NCBI GenBank assembly: GCA_026545765.1
Contig: CM048841.1
Span: 64,121,354 to 64,185,353, forward strand
Length of the DNA: 64,000 nucleotides
Reading direction: 5' to 3'
Origin: Plantago major
Lineage: Eukaryota > Streptophyta > Magnoliopsida > Lamiales > Plantaginaceae
Shown: positions 22,883-32,802 of the stretch, piece by piece
Layout of the letters: each line of letters begins with the position of its first letter
How positions within the stretch are numbered: position 1 is the first letter of the stretch
Program-made: the position numbers and the translations under genes
The notes under the pieces: model-generated
Told to the model about the DNA's origin: nothing
Database searches by the model: none
What the model saw: the letters and a program-made list of their open reading frames with translations, nothing else

Positions 22883-25056
22883 CTCAAACAGTGCAAAGCA
22901 GTTCCGATGATTATAAAGGGACCTACTTCCCTTCTTCAAGCTCAAACCCGCCAAAGCACATTCAATGCTTCAGAAAATGGCAGAGGTTAAGGTGCTCTGA
23001 TCTCTCTGAAATATTGAGAATCACTAATCAACCAACCAGACGAGCACGAGCTCTTGACCTGGAAACATATGTCCAAGCAATGTTCCCTACAGAACAATAC
23101 ACAGTTGCGACTCTACTGCAGAAGGACTTTTCCAGAAGTGGCGCCTGATTTACTCTGAGCCTTTGAGCAGGCGGATGGTCGCAAGATTACGATGGCCTTC
23201 AAGCTAGTCACGCTTGACAACGCAATTCATACCTTCTGAACAAGAAGAAGTTAATGGACAGAAGATCACTATCCCAGACGTAATTAATCTTGTATCTGAA
23301 GATGATGAGGAGGAAGAGATAAACGAAAATGACTTGAACCTCCCGACCATCACCACAAGGATGACGACAAAAAGGATGATGACGATGCCCCTGCACCAGG
23401 ACCGGAGGAATTTCACGAAGAAATCCTACCTCATCTGCTGAAAAGCAAACTGAGAGGCAAACACAGAAATCTCCGCCTCCATCTCCTCAAAAGTCGAATC
23501 ATCCATCTTCCCAACAACACAATGTCACAGCACAAGTAGTTGAGGATTCTGAGGATATTGCACAGAAGATGTTAAATACTCAATCGGATCTACTCAACTC
23601 GGACAACTGTTGGAAGAAGAACAAACTCCATCTTCAATGGAAGACCAGATAGCTAGATCCGGAGATAAGCTAGATCAACTACAAGATCAATATCTGCAAG
23701 AGATGATTGCTTACTCGAGGTCAAAGAGCTACGAGGATCTCAGAATCGCACTTTCAACAAAGAACTCGATCCTGAAGAAGTATCTGAAGACAATCATGAT
23801 GCTAAGGCTGCATCATCTTCAACAGAAGTACCATCCGCCTCCCGAAGGAAAGAAACCAATCTACGAGATGGTTCTTTGGACTCGATACAATCGATGAAAA
23901 TGTCCAAGAGGATGATGATCACTGGGCTGATTACTCAGATGATGAAGAAGACAAGACTTTGGCAGAACACCGCAATGAACATTTAGCGGTTTCTCACTTG
24001 AAAAGGAAGCTGATTGCTCTTACAATATTCAGCAAAGCGCCAAACGTCCACTCCCATGAATACATGAGCAGTGTCAATCGACACAACTTAAAAAGGAGAT
24101 GTCTTCACAGAACAAGGAAGTAATTGCCTCCGTCCCCTCTGAAATGAGGAAGTTCACTGAGCTCATCACTCAGAGAACCACTAGCATAGTCATTGCTCAG
24201 AAAGATCTGGGAATGATAAGGGACGATGATGCGTCTTTAGTGAAAAAGCTTTCAAGAGGCAAGTTACCTTCTTTGGAAAAGTAGATGCCATCCTAGGCCC
24301 ATTGGCAGAGCTCACTGATAAGGACAATGGACTTATCAAGCAAAATAAGGAGCTCAAAGCCGAACTTCAGAAGTTGGTCACTGCCTATAATTATTTACAA
24401 GGGCACTTCAACTCTCTCAGATTCCTTTATGAGATTGAGTCAGCCAACAATGACTAAGGGGGAAAGAATGTACAAATCTGGACCTCAAAGTCAGGGGGGA
24501 TGGGAAGCAGGAGAAGCAAACAAAAAGAGATCTGGAGCTGGTGTGGCTCAGAAAGGAAGAAGAAAACTTCCACCACCACTGTAATCAATGAACCTCCTCA
24601 AGCCAACTTTGCAAATAGTAGGCGCTTCCCGTAAACTCTTGAAGGAACCAAAATGATAACAAGGTCCATGGCACAGAAACCTCCAAGGATTACCAAGGCT
24701 CCAAGGAGAAGACAAGTTAAAGGGATTGATGAATCTTCTGAAGAAGAAGAAGAAGGTCAAATCAAGTCCACAGGCAATGAAGAAGGTCAGAAACTCTCAC
24801 AAGATCTAATCTTGATGATGATGAGGAAGCGATGAAGATGAAGCTCCTCTTCACGTAAAAAGGAAAATTGAAAGCCTAATCGAGCCCATAGTGCAAAGCC
24901 CCTAGCCTAAAACACCCTCCGAAATACCAAGTCTATCCGGATGGTGGTTCTTCAAGCAACCCCAAAGAGAATTCAAGACAAAGAAGGAACAGACTGAGAG
25001 CTGAGCAAAGACAAAGTCAACTTCCACTCAGGCCAGAAGAAGCCAAAATAGAGTAT

Positions 25057-25599
25057 GTGAAGTATGACAATGATTCCTCTGTCTACAGGTGCATCAATCA
25101 GAAAAATGGCTATTGGATTCTGGAACTTAAGCATCTATTGGTAAATTCAAGATTTCCAAAACCAATCCATAAACAACTTATGGCATGGAGAAAAGATAAG
25201 CCAACCTTGATCAACACCAATCACATCAAAGCCTGGTTGGATTTTGAAGTTGTCAAGAGAACTGAAGCCATGAGAAAGGACCTCTCTGATGAATGTTCAT
25301 ATGGAAAGCCAGATGATGTGCACAGAATTCTGAACATCACAGGAACAGGCACAAGAGCAAGACTCGCTGTAGAACCCTATGAATCGTTCTATCTAACTGA
25401 AGATCAATACAAGGGTGACATCAGATATCTGAAGATTATCTACGAATACTTCAAGCTTTCAGATATCAGAATAGAGCATGCCTGGAAGTGGGGAAAGTAC
25501 CTATGGGTCAAGCATTTTGTCAAGAAAAATCCTACCAAAACCTACAAAGAGGTCTGTGGGTTTGCCAGAGACAGAGATGCTCGTAACTCTTCTCTATGA
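25057..25599 (+). CDS. C-terminal exon of the post-pol gene
   Basis: An uninterrupted 180-codon frame ending at TGA 25597-25599, 414 bp before the polypurine tract. It contains HLLVNSRFPKPIHKQLMAW, then a basic helical region and WGKYLWVKHFVKKNPTK near the end. The WGKY…FVKK pattern echoes NWGKYAFLKFVKKIQ in the N-terminal block (20727-21002), hinting at an internal duplication. No known domain is recognised. Confidence 0.55.
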   Translation: MKYDNDSSVYRCINQKNGYWILELKHLLVNSRFPKPIHKQLMAWRKDKPTLINTNHIKAWLDFEVVKRTEAMRKDLSDECSYGKPDDVHRILNITGTGTRARLAVEPYESFYLTEDQYKGDIRYLKIIYEYFKLSDIRIEHAWKWGKYLWVKHFVKKNPTKTYKEVCGFARDRDARNSSL

Positions 25600-26013
25600 C
25601 TATTCGATGACATCAAAAGTTTGGAGATAGGAAATTTGCGGTGATCCATAGAACTACTGTTGAAGACTTGAAGAGTTGAAGACTAGTTTTTTTTAGGATG
25701 TTTACTTGGAGCTTGGTTACTCTTGTTGTCCTAATTTACTATGTAGTTTTTGTTGTATCTTTGTTGACTGAGCTTAACTGTATTACGTATTAAAGTTATC
25801 TGTAATCTTTATTTTGTAACTTATCTGAAGAACTTACTCTCAGATAGTATTCTATAAAAGATAACTTGTCAGCAAAGATCACACCTTGTGATTTGGTTGA
25901 TGTCTACTTTCTGCACTTAATTAAATAATTTGAAGATCTTAAGAAAAGATTAAGTGTTGGATTGTTCACTCATCCAAATTTGTAATAGGTAAGATAGTCA
26001 TCGTTGACTGATC
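25600..26013 (+). other. 3' noncoding region of the Copia element
   Basis: AT-rich, no open frame, leading into the polypurine tract. A second purine-rich CTAAGGGGGAAAG occurs upstream at about 24458; repeated polypurine-like tracts are a known feature of Sireviruses as I recall. Confidence 0.6.
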
Positions 26014-26028
26014 AAAAAGGGGGAAATT
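26014..26028 (+). other. polypurine tract
   Basis: AAAAAGGGGGAAAT immediately before the 3' LTR start TGTTGGG. It primes plus-strand cDNA synthesis in LTR retrotransposons. Confidence 0.85.
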
Positions 26029-27742
26029 TGTTGGGAAATTTGTTGGGAAATTTCTTGAGAAATTTGTTAGGAAATTTGTTAGATATTTTGTTAGAAATAT
26101 CTGTTTAGATTTTGATCAGCAACATGATGACTTATCTTAGTCTCAGAAAGGTGAAAAGTACTCTTGGTTCACTTGAACATTGTAAAAGAGGAAACTCACT
26201 AAGTATGATAGTCTAGCTAATCTTGTATAGGATGTTAGGTCTCAAAATATAATTTTTATTTTATGAAGAGAAGACCAAGAAGAAGACATCCAAGCAGAAC
26301 AAGCTCAACGACATTGAAGACTTGAAGAAAGCAAGAAGATTCTTGGCTGTTGTTCAGATACCTTAGCGATATCTTGAAGACACGAGCAGTTTAAGCAGAT
26401 GTCACAAGAGATATCTGAGAAATAAAAGGCCTATCTGAAAACAAAGAAAGTGTCCACAGATATCTATTCTCAGATACCTTGAGCATTAACCACATTTTTG
26501 AAAAAGAATTATATATTGCAAACAAAGTTGTTTCAATAAATAAGTGGTATCTGAAGATTGAAGATAAGGACGTGCAAAGAATCAGATAACACTAGTCTCT
26601 GATAAAGCATAGTTCATTGACACTACAGACCAAAAGTATAGTACAATGTATTTAATGCAGACGAGAGATGTACGAATAAAAGCAACGAGCCGAAGAAGAA
26701 GACAAAACACCTTAAGATTATACACAGATATCAATAGTTTGAATTTGAGCCAAACGGATACTATTCAAACGGCACTCAAATTTATCTATAAATATCAACA
26801 CTTAGACTGCTTGAGAAGATACCTTAGACACACCTTGAACTGCATAAAAACGCTGAACATCTTACTCTCTCAAAGCAACTTACTTACTCACAAAGCTTTC
26901 TGTTGCGACCAAAGCATTTGATCTTGAGTAACACTGAAGTTCTAAGTGTCCTGATCCTAAACAAGCATAGCTATCTGTGAAAGAGTTGAAACGAAAGATC
27001 AAGTATCTGAGATTCATTCTCTTGAACATTTATCTAAGACTTGGGTCAGTAAAAAGAACAAGATACCATACATTGAAAAGTGTATTAAGTATACTTGATT
27101 CACAGAGCTATCTGAATAACTGAATAAGTTATTAAAGAAGCTCATCTGACAACTCAAACCAAAACCAACACCATAACTGGCGTGGAGTACAGGAAGTACT
27201 TAGTTTGAAAAATCAGGGAATAACTCCAAGGTTACCGGAGTATAGGAAGTACTTGATTTGGGAAACTAAGGAATAACTCCAAGGTTATTGAGTATAGGAA
27301 GTACTTAGCTTGGGAAGCTAGGGAATAACTCAAAGGTTTATGAGCAGAAGTACTTGGTGAAAGCCGGGAACAACTCAGTGGTGAACATTTGGTTTGGAAC
27401 CAATTGTTTAAGAATCTTAGAATAGGATTATTGTAAGGTGAACTCAATTATCTGTTCTAGTGAATTCTAGGTCTCTGATAGACCGAAGTGGATTAGTTGG
27501 AGGATTACGCCACCTCCAGATACCACTATACTTGCTGTGTTATTTACCTTTCTGTATTTACATTTCAGCAACACACACACACACATTTTAACTGTTTCTG
27601 CACTTATCTTTATTAAGTTTTCCGCGCTCTGTTTCTAAGTATCAGATATCTGAGAAATAGTTGTTATCGACAAAAGTTTTAAAAGACTATTCACCCCCCC
27701 CCCCCCCTCTAGTCTTTTACTTTGCCGTTATCTGGACCAACA
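26029..27742 (+). repeat. 3' LTR of the Copia element
   Basis: 1,714 bp, TGTTGGG...CCAACA. It shares the TATA box and tandem 57-bp array with the 5' LTR. It contains a 14-base C tract (27694-27707) where the 5' LTR has only six Cs at the matching place. Confidence 0.9.
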
Positions 27743-27747
27743 CTATT

Positions 27748-28641
27748 CCATCATATATAAACCAAATATCAAAGATCCCGGCTAACCCTTACACAAGTAA
27801 ATTAGCCTAACATAACTTAAAGTAAATAAACAGAAAACTGAATTGAAATCATGTTTGAAACAACTAAACCGTAAGAAGATGGTGAGTGTCGACCCTCTAC
27901 TTCTCCTCTTCGATTCCTCCTTGCTTGATCGATCTTGATGGCTTCCTTCATTGCTTGCTGATGGCTAGGGTTTTGGGGTTTCACTTCTCCGAGGACTGGT
28001 TCTCTCTCAAGAGAGATGCTTTTGGGGTTTCACTTCCCCGAGAACTGGTTTTCTCTAATAAGAGATGCCTTGTGAGCTGGTGTTGATTATGAGACCCCTG
28101 AGGTCTTATTTATAGGTGAAATCTCGAGCTCAAACCGCCATTGGTGAATAAGGAAGGTTTAGGAAGACGGGCCCTAGCCTGACAGGCTAGAAGAACGGAC
28201 CAGAAGCCAACAGACGGTGCACTGTGGTCGCCTGGGGACCGTTGTGACCCTCTCTGCGGTCCACAGGTGACCGCCATCTGCGATATCAAGTTCTGTCTGA
28301 ATATCCTCGTTCTTCAATTTCGGGCTTCTTAACCTCGTTTCCTCGAAAAGTTGTCTTCTACAAAGTTGTAGCATCTTCAATTATCTTTGTACTGGTTGGT
28401 CGCATGACATGTTTTGACTCCACGGACAACTGTCAATCCGGCGTATTCGTTTCCTTATCCTGATTTGGCACAATTATGCTGTTTTGGTGCCTGAAATCAT
28501 GCAAATCCTCAAAAACGCGATCATGACCTACACAAAACACGCAAAGTTGATAATTGACCATAAAATGATATAAATATTGAATCTAAGGCAAAAAGACAAG
28601 GGTCTAAAGCATGCTATGTCGCATAGTTTGTTGTCACATCA
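27748..28641 (-). mobile_element. 5' portion of the inverted Athila-like 3' LTR (right piece)
   Basis: On the minus strand it begins TGATGTGACAAC at 28641, directly after a polypurine-like TTTGGGGGTG (28642-28651), so this is the 3' LTR of a minus-oriented element. It matches the forward LTR 8792-9700 throughout (for example GTCATGATCGCG and GCGGTCCACAGG motifs, CTATAAATA box). A stretch of about 55 bp around GAAGTGAAACCCCAAAA is duplicated in tandem. It continues in 11520-12149 across the Copia insertion. Confidence 0.75.
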
Positions 28642-29081
28642 CACCCCCAAATCAGTTTCTTGCTCATCTTGAGCAAGGCAAAAACGATGAAAAGTGACAA
28701 AGAAATGATGCTAAACTTAGTACTCCAATTTAAAATTTTCCTAGGATGAATTTTTTTTAAATCAACCAAATCAACCATGTTTAACAGCTAAGTCAGACAT
28801 CGGAGATCATGAAGACAGCAGACAAAAACGAACATTGATCTGTATCGTCGAGTTCCCGAATAACAAGATCAATCATAATTCACATAAGAACCTTACGGCA
28901 TGCGACTCATGCTTCCCTTCAAAAAGTAATTTACCGTATACACAGACTTCTGATGCAATAAGAGATTAGGCTAGAAAAAGGATTAAGGTAGGATAAGCAT
29001 AAGTTAGGCTAAATGTTGAGATATAGGTCCTCCATGCTCCTTATGAATACTATCCTGTCAAAAGTTCCTCTCAAAATAATA

Positions 29082-29137
<56 letters not shown>

Positions 29138-30146
29138 ATACTATTTTTTGCGGTCGTTTTCGACCCGTATGTTTTTGGTTGGCCATCATTGGGCTCTTTT
29201 AGTCTCTCCATTATTTGCTAGTGTATATTTTACCGAATTCCACACTTTTGTGCGTGCTGGTTTGCTATACATGCCATCAACCCTCACGGACATGTAGCTT
29301 TAAGGGTCACGTCGGTATGTGGGTAGTATCTGTAACATGCCCAACACGAAAACAGTGATCACAAGGACCATAGATTCACTCCGAGACTTTTAGTACCTTT
29401 GCTTTTTATGGTACTTTTCTTTTCTTTTTTCTTTTTTTGTACCTTGATTCTTTCAGTACTTCTTTTCTCTCTCTCTCTCTTTTATATATATAGAGAGAGA
29501 GAACACAACAGAGCAAAGCAACCACAACTTCCTTCTACTTCTCCTCCCCCAAACCTATTAGTTTCACAGAGTTTACTTCTTCCCAGGATCCCTCTTTAAC
29601 TAAGTAAACTCACATAGAGCATGAAAGACTTCTAAAACAGCGTATATAAGTGAATCAAGAGATTAAGGAAAATAAGGAAGGAAAAGTATTCTAAGATTGC
29701 CTCTTTATCTTTGTGTTACATGGCAAAAACTCATATGTAGGTGCATATAGAGTGTCTCGATTCAAAATGTAAGATGAATATCTCTTGCTGATGAGAACAT
29801 GGGTTCCTCAACAATCGACGTAAGTAATTGAAAATGCCTCAATCAAAACAATAAAAGACTTAAATATTAAATAGGCTTGAATAAACTTCGAGTCACAGCT
29901 TGGTAAATAAATAGCGAGTCACAGCTCGGTAATCATCCAAAATAGGAAAGAAATAAAAGTGCGACAATTGGAAACTAAATATCAAAAAATAAATAAAAAA
30001 TAAGGCCCTAAAAATTTTGAATTTAGAGTTACCGTTACCCTCCCCCAAACCTGCTTGTGCTAGTCCCTTAGCACAAAACAGTAAAAAAGAAAGTAATGAT
30101 AACGAGAAAACTCCCCTGTCAGGTATGGTGACCGCTTCTTGGTAGA
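28642..30146 (-). other. 3' noncoding region of the inverted Athila-like element
   Basis: Lies between the post-pol ORF and the polypurine tract of the minus-oriented element. It holds a CT microsatellite (29085-29135) and a second CT/AG-rich run near 29465-29505. No other gene is seen. Confidence 0.55.
29085..29135. repeat. (CT)n microsatellite
   Basis: About 25 uninterrupted TC units. The open frame through it is a low-complexity artefact. Confidence 0.95.
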
Positions 30147-31013
30147 TCACTCCATCTCTTCATAATCCGAAACATATGGGTTGTGCTCAGGCATATAGCA
30201 TTTCCTAGCTTCCTCCGGATCATCCTCCTCATAAACAAAACCATTCATGTGAACGACCTTGCCCTTTAGCTTCTCTTGCTCCATTGGTTCCTGTTCTTCA
30301 AGTCCCTGCACTGTTTCTTCAAAGTCATTCCAGTTAACACATGGTCTTTTGTTTTTGTTAGTAGGATCAGGTTCTCCATCAGTGAGATCAACAAAGTTAT
30401 CTTGCTCTCTCATCGAGCTCAACTTTTCCTCAATGATTTGCTTTTTCATCACTGCGAGCACGTGACTTGGCCTATACCCTCCGGTAGTCTTTCTTGCTCT
30501 CACCCTTGGTCGGAAAGAAGATTCTCCTTCGTTTGTGTTGAAGTCACCTTTTCTTTTCTTTCCAAACTCTTCTTCATAGAAAAGATCACGAGCTCTCCTC
30601 AAATCTTCCTCCATCTCCTTCCTAGCTCTTGAGAGTGCTTCATCACTTTCTTTCCTTATTTTCTCTCTTATTTGCAAGAATTCTTCCTCCAACTTAGCTA
30701 GAGCCTCCTCATGCTCATCTTGCAACCTTTTCCTCTCCCAACGATACCAACCTTCGTGATCCATTGTCAAAATCTCATAATAGGTATGTGGGTACTTATC
30801 CTTGTCCTTTTTTTCATGATGTTCAATTCTTGCCAAAGGAGCATCGAAGTTACGAGACAAGGTTCGGTAATGATCCTCTAGCTTGTGTGCCACCCCCAAC
30901 TCATGCGATGATCCTTCTTCCCTAGTCTTGCTACTTTCACCACGTTCCATCCTCTTCAAAGCTTCCAAAGACTTGCCTCTTCCAACTCCACCTACAATGA
31001 GTTTCTTTGCCAT
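30147..31013 (-). CDS. 288-residue coiled-coil ORF after pol in an Athila-like element
   Basis: An intact minus-strand frame from ATG 31013 to the stop at 30147-30149. The N-terminus is basic (MAKKLIVGGVGRGKSLEALK). Residues ~85-160 are a highly charged helix (LQDEHEEALAKLEEEFLQIR, then RKEMEEDLRRARDLFYEEEF) predicted by eye to form a coiled coil. A basic KKRKGD patch follows and could be a nuclear localisation signal. The C-terminus is acidic (VYEEDDPEEARK…YVSDYEEME). It lies downstream of the integrase end (31861-32290) and upstream of the 3' LTR, the position of the env-like ORF of Athila elements, but I see neither signal peptide nor membrane segment. No function is recognised. Confidence 0.55.
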   Translation of the reverse strand: MAKKLIVGGVGRGKSLEALKRMERGESSKTREEGSSHELGVAHKLEDHYRTLSRNFDAPLARIEHHEKKDKDKYPHTYYEILTMDHEGWYRWERKRLQDEHEEALAKLEEEFLQIREKIRKESDEALSRARKEMEEDLRRARDLFYEEEFGKKRKGDFNTNEGESSFRPRVRARKTTGGYRPSHVLAVMKKQIIEEKLSSMREQDNFVDLTDGEPDPTNKNKRPCVNWNDFEETVQGLEEQEPMEQEKLKGKVVHMNGFVYEEDDPEEARKCYMPEHNPYVSDYEEME

Positions 31014-31860
31014 GATCCTAATAATGGTGATGAAAACTTTTAAGATTAGTTCACATCTCCCCCAAACCTAATCAAGGCAAGGTGGATAGAAATAGCATGC
31101 TTTGAGAACCTCAAAAAATTATATAATCGCAGAAAATTAAAACATGCATACTAACGAATGAGAATGATAGATTAAGCATAGCATAGTTGATCATTAGAAC
31201 ATGTATATTAGCATTAATGCAAACTTCCGACCTTCCATGCTTAAAGCGTATGTATCATGACATGTATTACGTATACATAATCATAAATCATGCGAGTAGA
31301 AGTAATGAGAAGAGTAGAGTCGAAGAATCGCACCTTGAATTGCCGAAGAACTTGAATTCTTGAGAGAAAAGTATAATGCTTACTCTAGAATGCAATGCTT
31401 TTGTGCTTGTGAATTTGTGAGTTTAGAGAAGGTAATGATGCATATAAATAAGTTTAGAGTGCTGACAATTGAAGGAAATTCGTGCAAAAGCCTTCCAAAA
31501 ACAAGAAATAAGTGAAAGGAAATTTCCAAAATCCAAAAAAGTCAACAAAATCTGGCAGAATCAGGCTAATGCGGTCGCCTAGCGACCACAGAAGCCTTGT
31601 TGCAGTCCCCTATGGACATGATCAAGGTTCTATTTTCGATTTTGTTAGATTCGAAATTTTTCTCGTTTTCTTGTTTTCTTTTGTTTTTTCATTTTTATTT
31701 TGTTAATTTGAAAAATAAACTTCCTAAGGAAAAGATAACTAATGCAAATGACCTACTTGTGCGGAAAATTTTGAAAAACGTGAAATGCATGCAAACTACG
31801 TGAAATGCAATAAATGTAAATACTTACAAAACGTTGGGTTGCCTCACAACAAGCGCTCGT
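31014..31860 (-). other. spacer between integrase end and post-pol ORF
   Basis: AT-rich, no coding motif. A GCGGTCGCCTAGCGACC-like stretch near 31570 resembles the GGCGACCGC motif in the LTR of the same family (about 9200 and 28250). Confidence 0.5.
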
Positions 31861-32290
31861 TTATAGTCGTTGCCCGACTATGCATGGCAAGTCCAACCCG
31901 TACGTCTCCGTCTGGTTGGTGTGTTGTTGATCTCTCGAGATGTAGGGTTTAACTCTGTGCCCGTTCACCTTGAAAATCCCCTTCGTCTTGTAGTCTAGCA
32001 ACTGGATCGTTCCATACGGATATACCTTGAGGACTTTGTACGGTCCTTTCCATTTGCTCCTCAACTTGCCCGGGAACAACTTCAGACGAGAGGCGTAACG
32101 CCTTCTTCGATTTGTTTGTGCCTGATGTGCTTGTCATGGTAAGCCTTTGTCTGCTCCTTGTATATCTTCGAGTTGGCGTAGGCCTGATTCTGGATTTGTG
32201 TCAGCTCGTTGAGATCCAGCAGTCTCTTCTTCCCGCTTGCTTCCAGGTCGCAGTTTATAGTCTTGATGGCCCACCATGCCATGGCTAAGC
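31861..32290 (-). pseudogene. C-terminal end of an Athila-like integrase
   Basis: Two minus frames join across a small break near 32120. The first carries WWAIKTINCDLEASGKKRLL and [15 protein letters not shown]; the second carries [19 protein letters not shown] and [13 protein letters not shown]. This is the standard end of Athila/Tat integrase (AYWAIK…NELDE…Y..K.K..HDK…[12 protein letters not shown]…VNG.RLK.Y). The catalytic core is absent: homology stops at about 32290, where the element is truncated, and no 5' LTR follows. Confidence 0.78.
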
Positions 32291-32341
32291 AGAGTCTGAA
32301 TAGGGGAACATAGTAGTGTTGTTGCTAAGATCATGTAAGCA

Positions 32342-32551
32342 ATGTTATTGCTTGGTGACAAAATTTTATGTCTTATGGTTGCTGAAAATGCGGAAGGTTT
32401 GCCAGCCAAACTAAGAACTAAATTTGTTCGAGATTTTGAGTGGCAACATTTAGTAATTGATAGGGATTTTTCTTTGGTGATTAAATTTCTTAAATCGACA
32501 AATTTTAGCTTGCCCCTTTGTTTCACTTTTCAAAGAAATTCAAGTATTTGA
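32342..32551 (+). pseudogene. RNase H-like (RVT_3) fragment
   Basis: A short open frame reading AENAEGLPAKLRTKF and FEWQHLVIDRDFSLVIKFLK. This resembles the plant RVT_3 RNase H domain of non-LTR elements (AEA.AL…G.…VIESDS..V…L). The central acidic residue pattern is partly lost. Very short; weak call. Confidence 0.38.
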
Positions 32552-32802
32552 TGGAAAATTTTGTTCCATATCTTTCACTATTAAATTTAAACTTATCTAT
32601 ATACAAATCATTAATCATTTATCTCCATCAATATGCCCGATATTGATTATCTCTTTGTATTAATAAAGAAAAATCACTTTGTCGTATTTTATTCTGATTT
32701 ATTGTTTTACGTTTCAATTGGTGTTTCTCCAATTATGGAGGATGGTCCAAGCATAAAAGAAGTAGAAAAGTATTCAATAATATACTTATTTAAGTCATAG
32801 TT

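Larger units (their letters stand above)
20438..25599 (+). pseudogene. intron-bearing gene between pol and the 3' LTR (env-position ORF)
   Basis: A long region of coding character. A possible ATG is at 20438. The first recognisable block, about 20485-21000, includes LILDMLEKAQIKGFL in one frame and FVKKIQGFEPKITKGLAEP…GYGLKICYLLEKLGFEL in another. It recalls the 'putative plant transposon protein' family found in retroelement ORFs (from memory; moderate at best). Next come a PQQPQSQQPQQPQ linker (about 21700), Glu/Thr/Pro-rich exons split by five short introns (22017-22882), acidic repeats, a helical segment (LIKQNKELKAELQKLV, about 24345), basic and acidic tracts, and a clean 180-codon C-terminal frame (25057-25599). 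I see no convincing membrane segment, so 'envelope' is positional only. Several frame breaks occur at CTG contexts. Function unknown. Confidence 0.55.
12150..27742 (+). mobile_element. 15.6-kb Ty1/Copia (Sirevirus-like) retrotransposon with extra intron-bearing gene
   Basis: Bounded by long terminal repeats (12150-13877, 26029-27742) and by a perfect TSD CTATT (12145-12149, 27743-27747). In order it carries a PBS for initiator tRNA-Met, gag, a coiled-coil segment, protease, integrase, reverse transcriptase and RNase H, a ~6-kb region after pol, and a polypurine tract. Copia order (integrase before RT) and the Gag/INT sequence style fit the Sirevirus (SIRE/Maximus) lineage, which often carries an extra ORF after pol. 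Length is unusual: Sireviruses are commonly 9-12 kb. Frames in gag and pol are broken and gag has an internal deletion, so this copy is not autonomous as sequenced. Confidence 0.9.

Noticed and set aside
20438..25599. Calling the Copia post-pol gene an envelope gene
   Set aside because: Position fits, but no signal peptide, transmembrane segment or cleavage site was seen; only the neutral description is supported.
29013..29297. Open frame through a CT microsatellite (Ser-Leu repeats)
   Set aside because: Coding potential is created by the (CT)n run; no flanking motif.
30259..30632. Plus-strand open frames over the Athila-like post-pol ORF
   Set aside because: They are antisense shadows of the charged coiled-coil frame on the minus strand.
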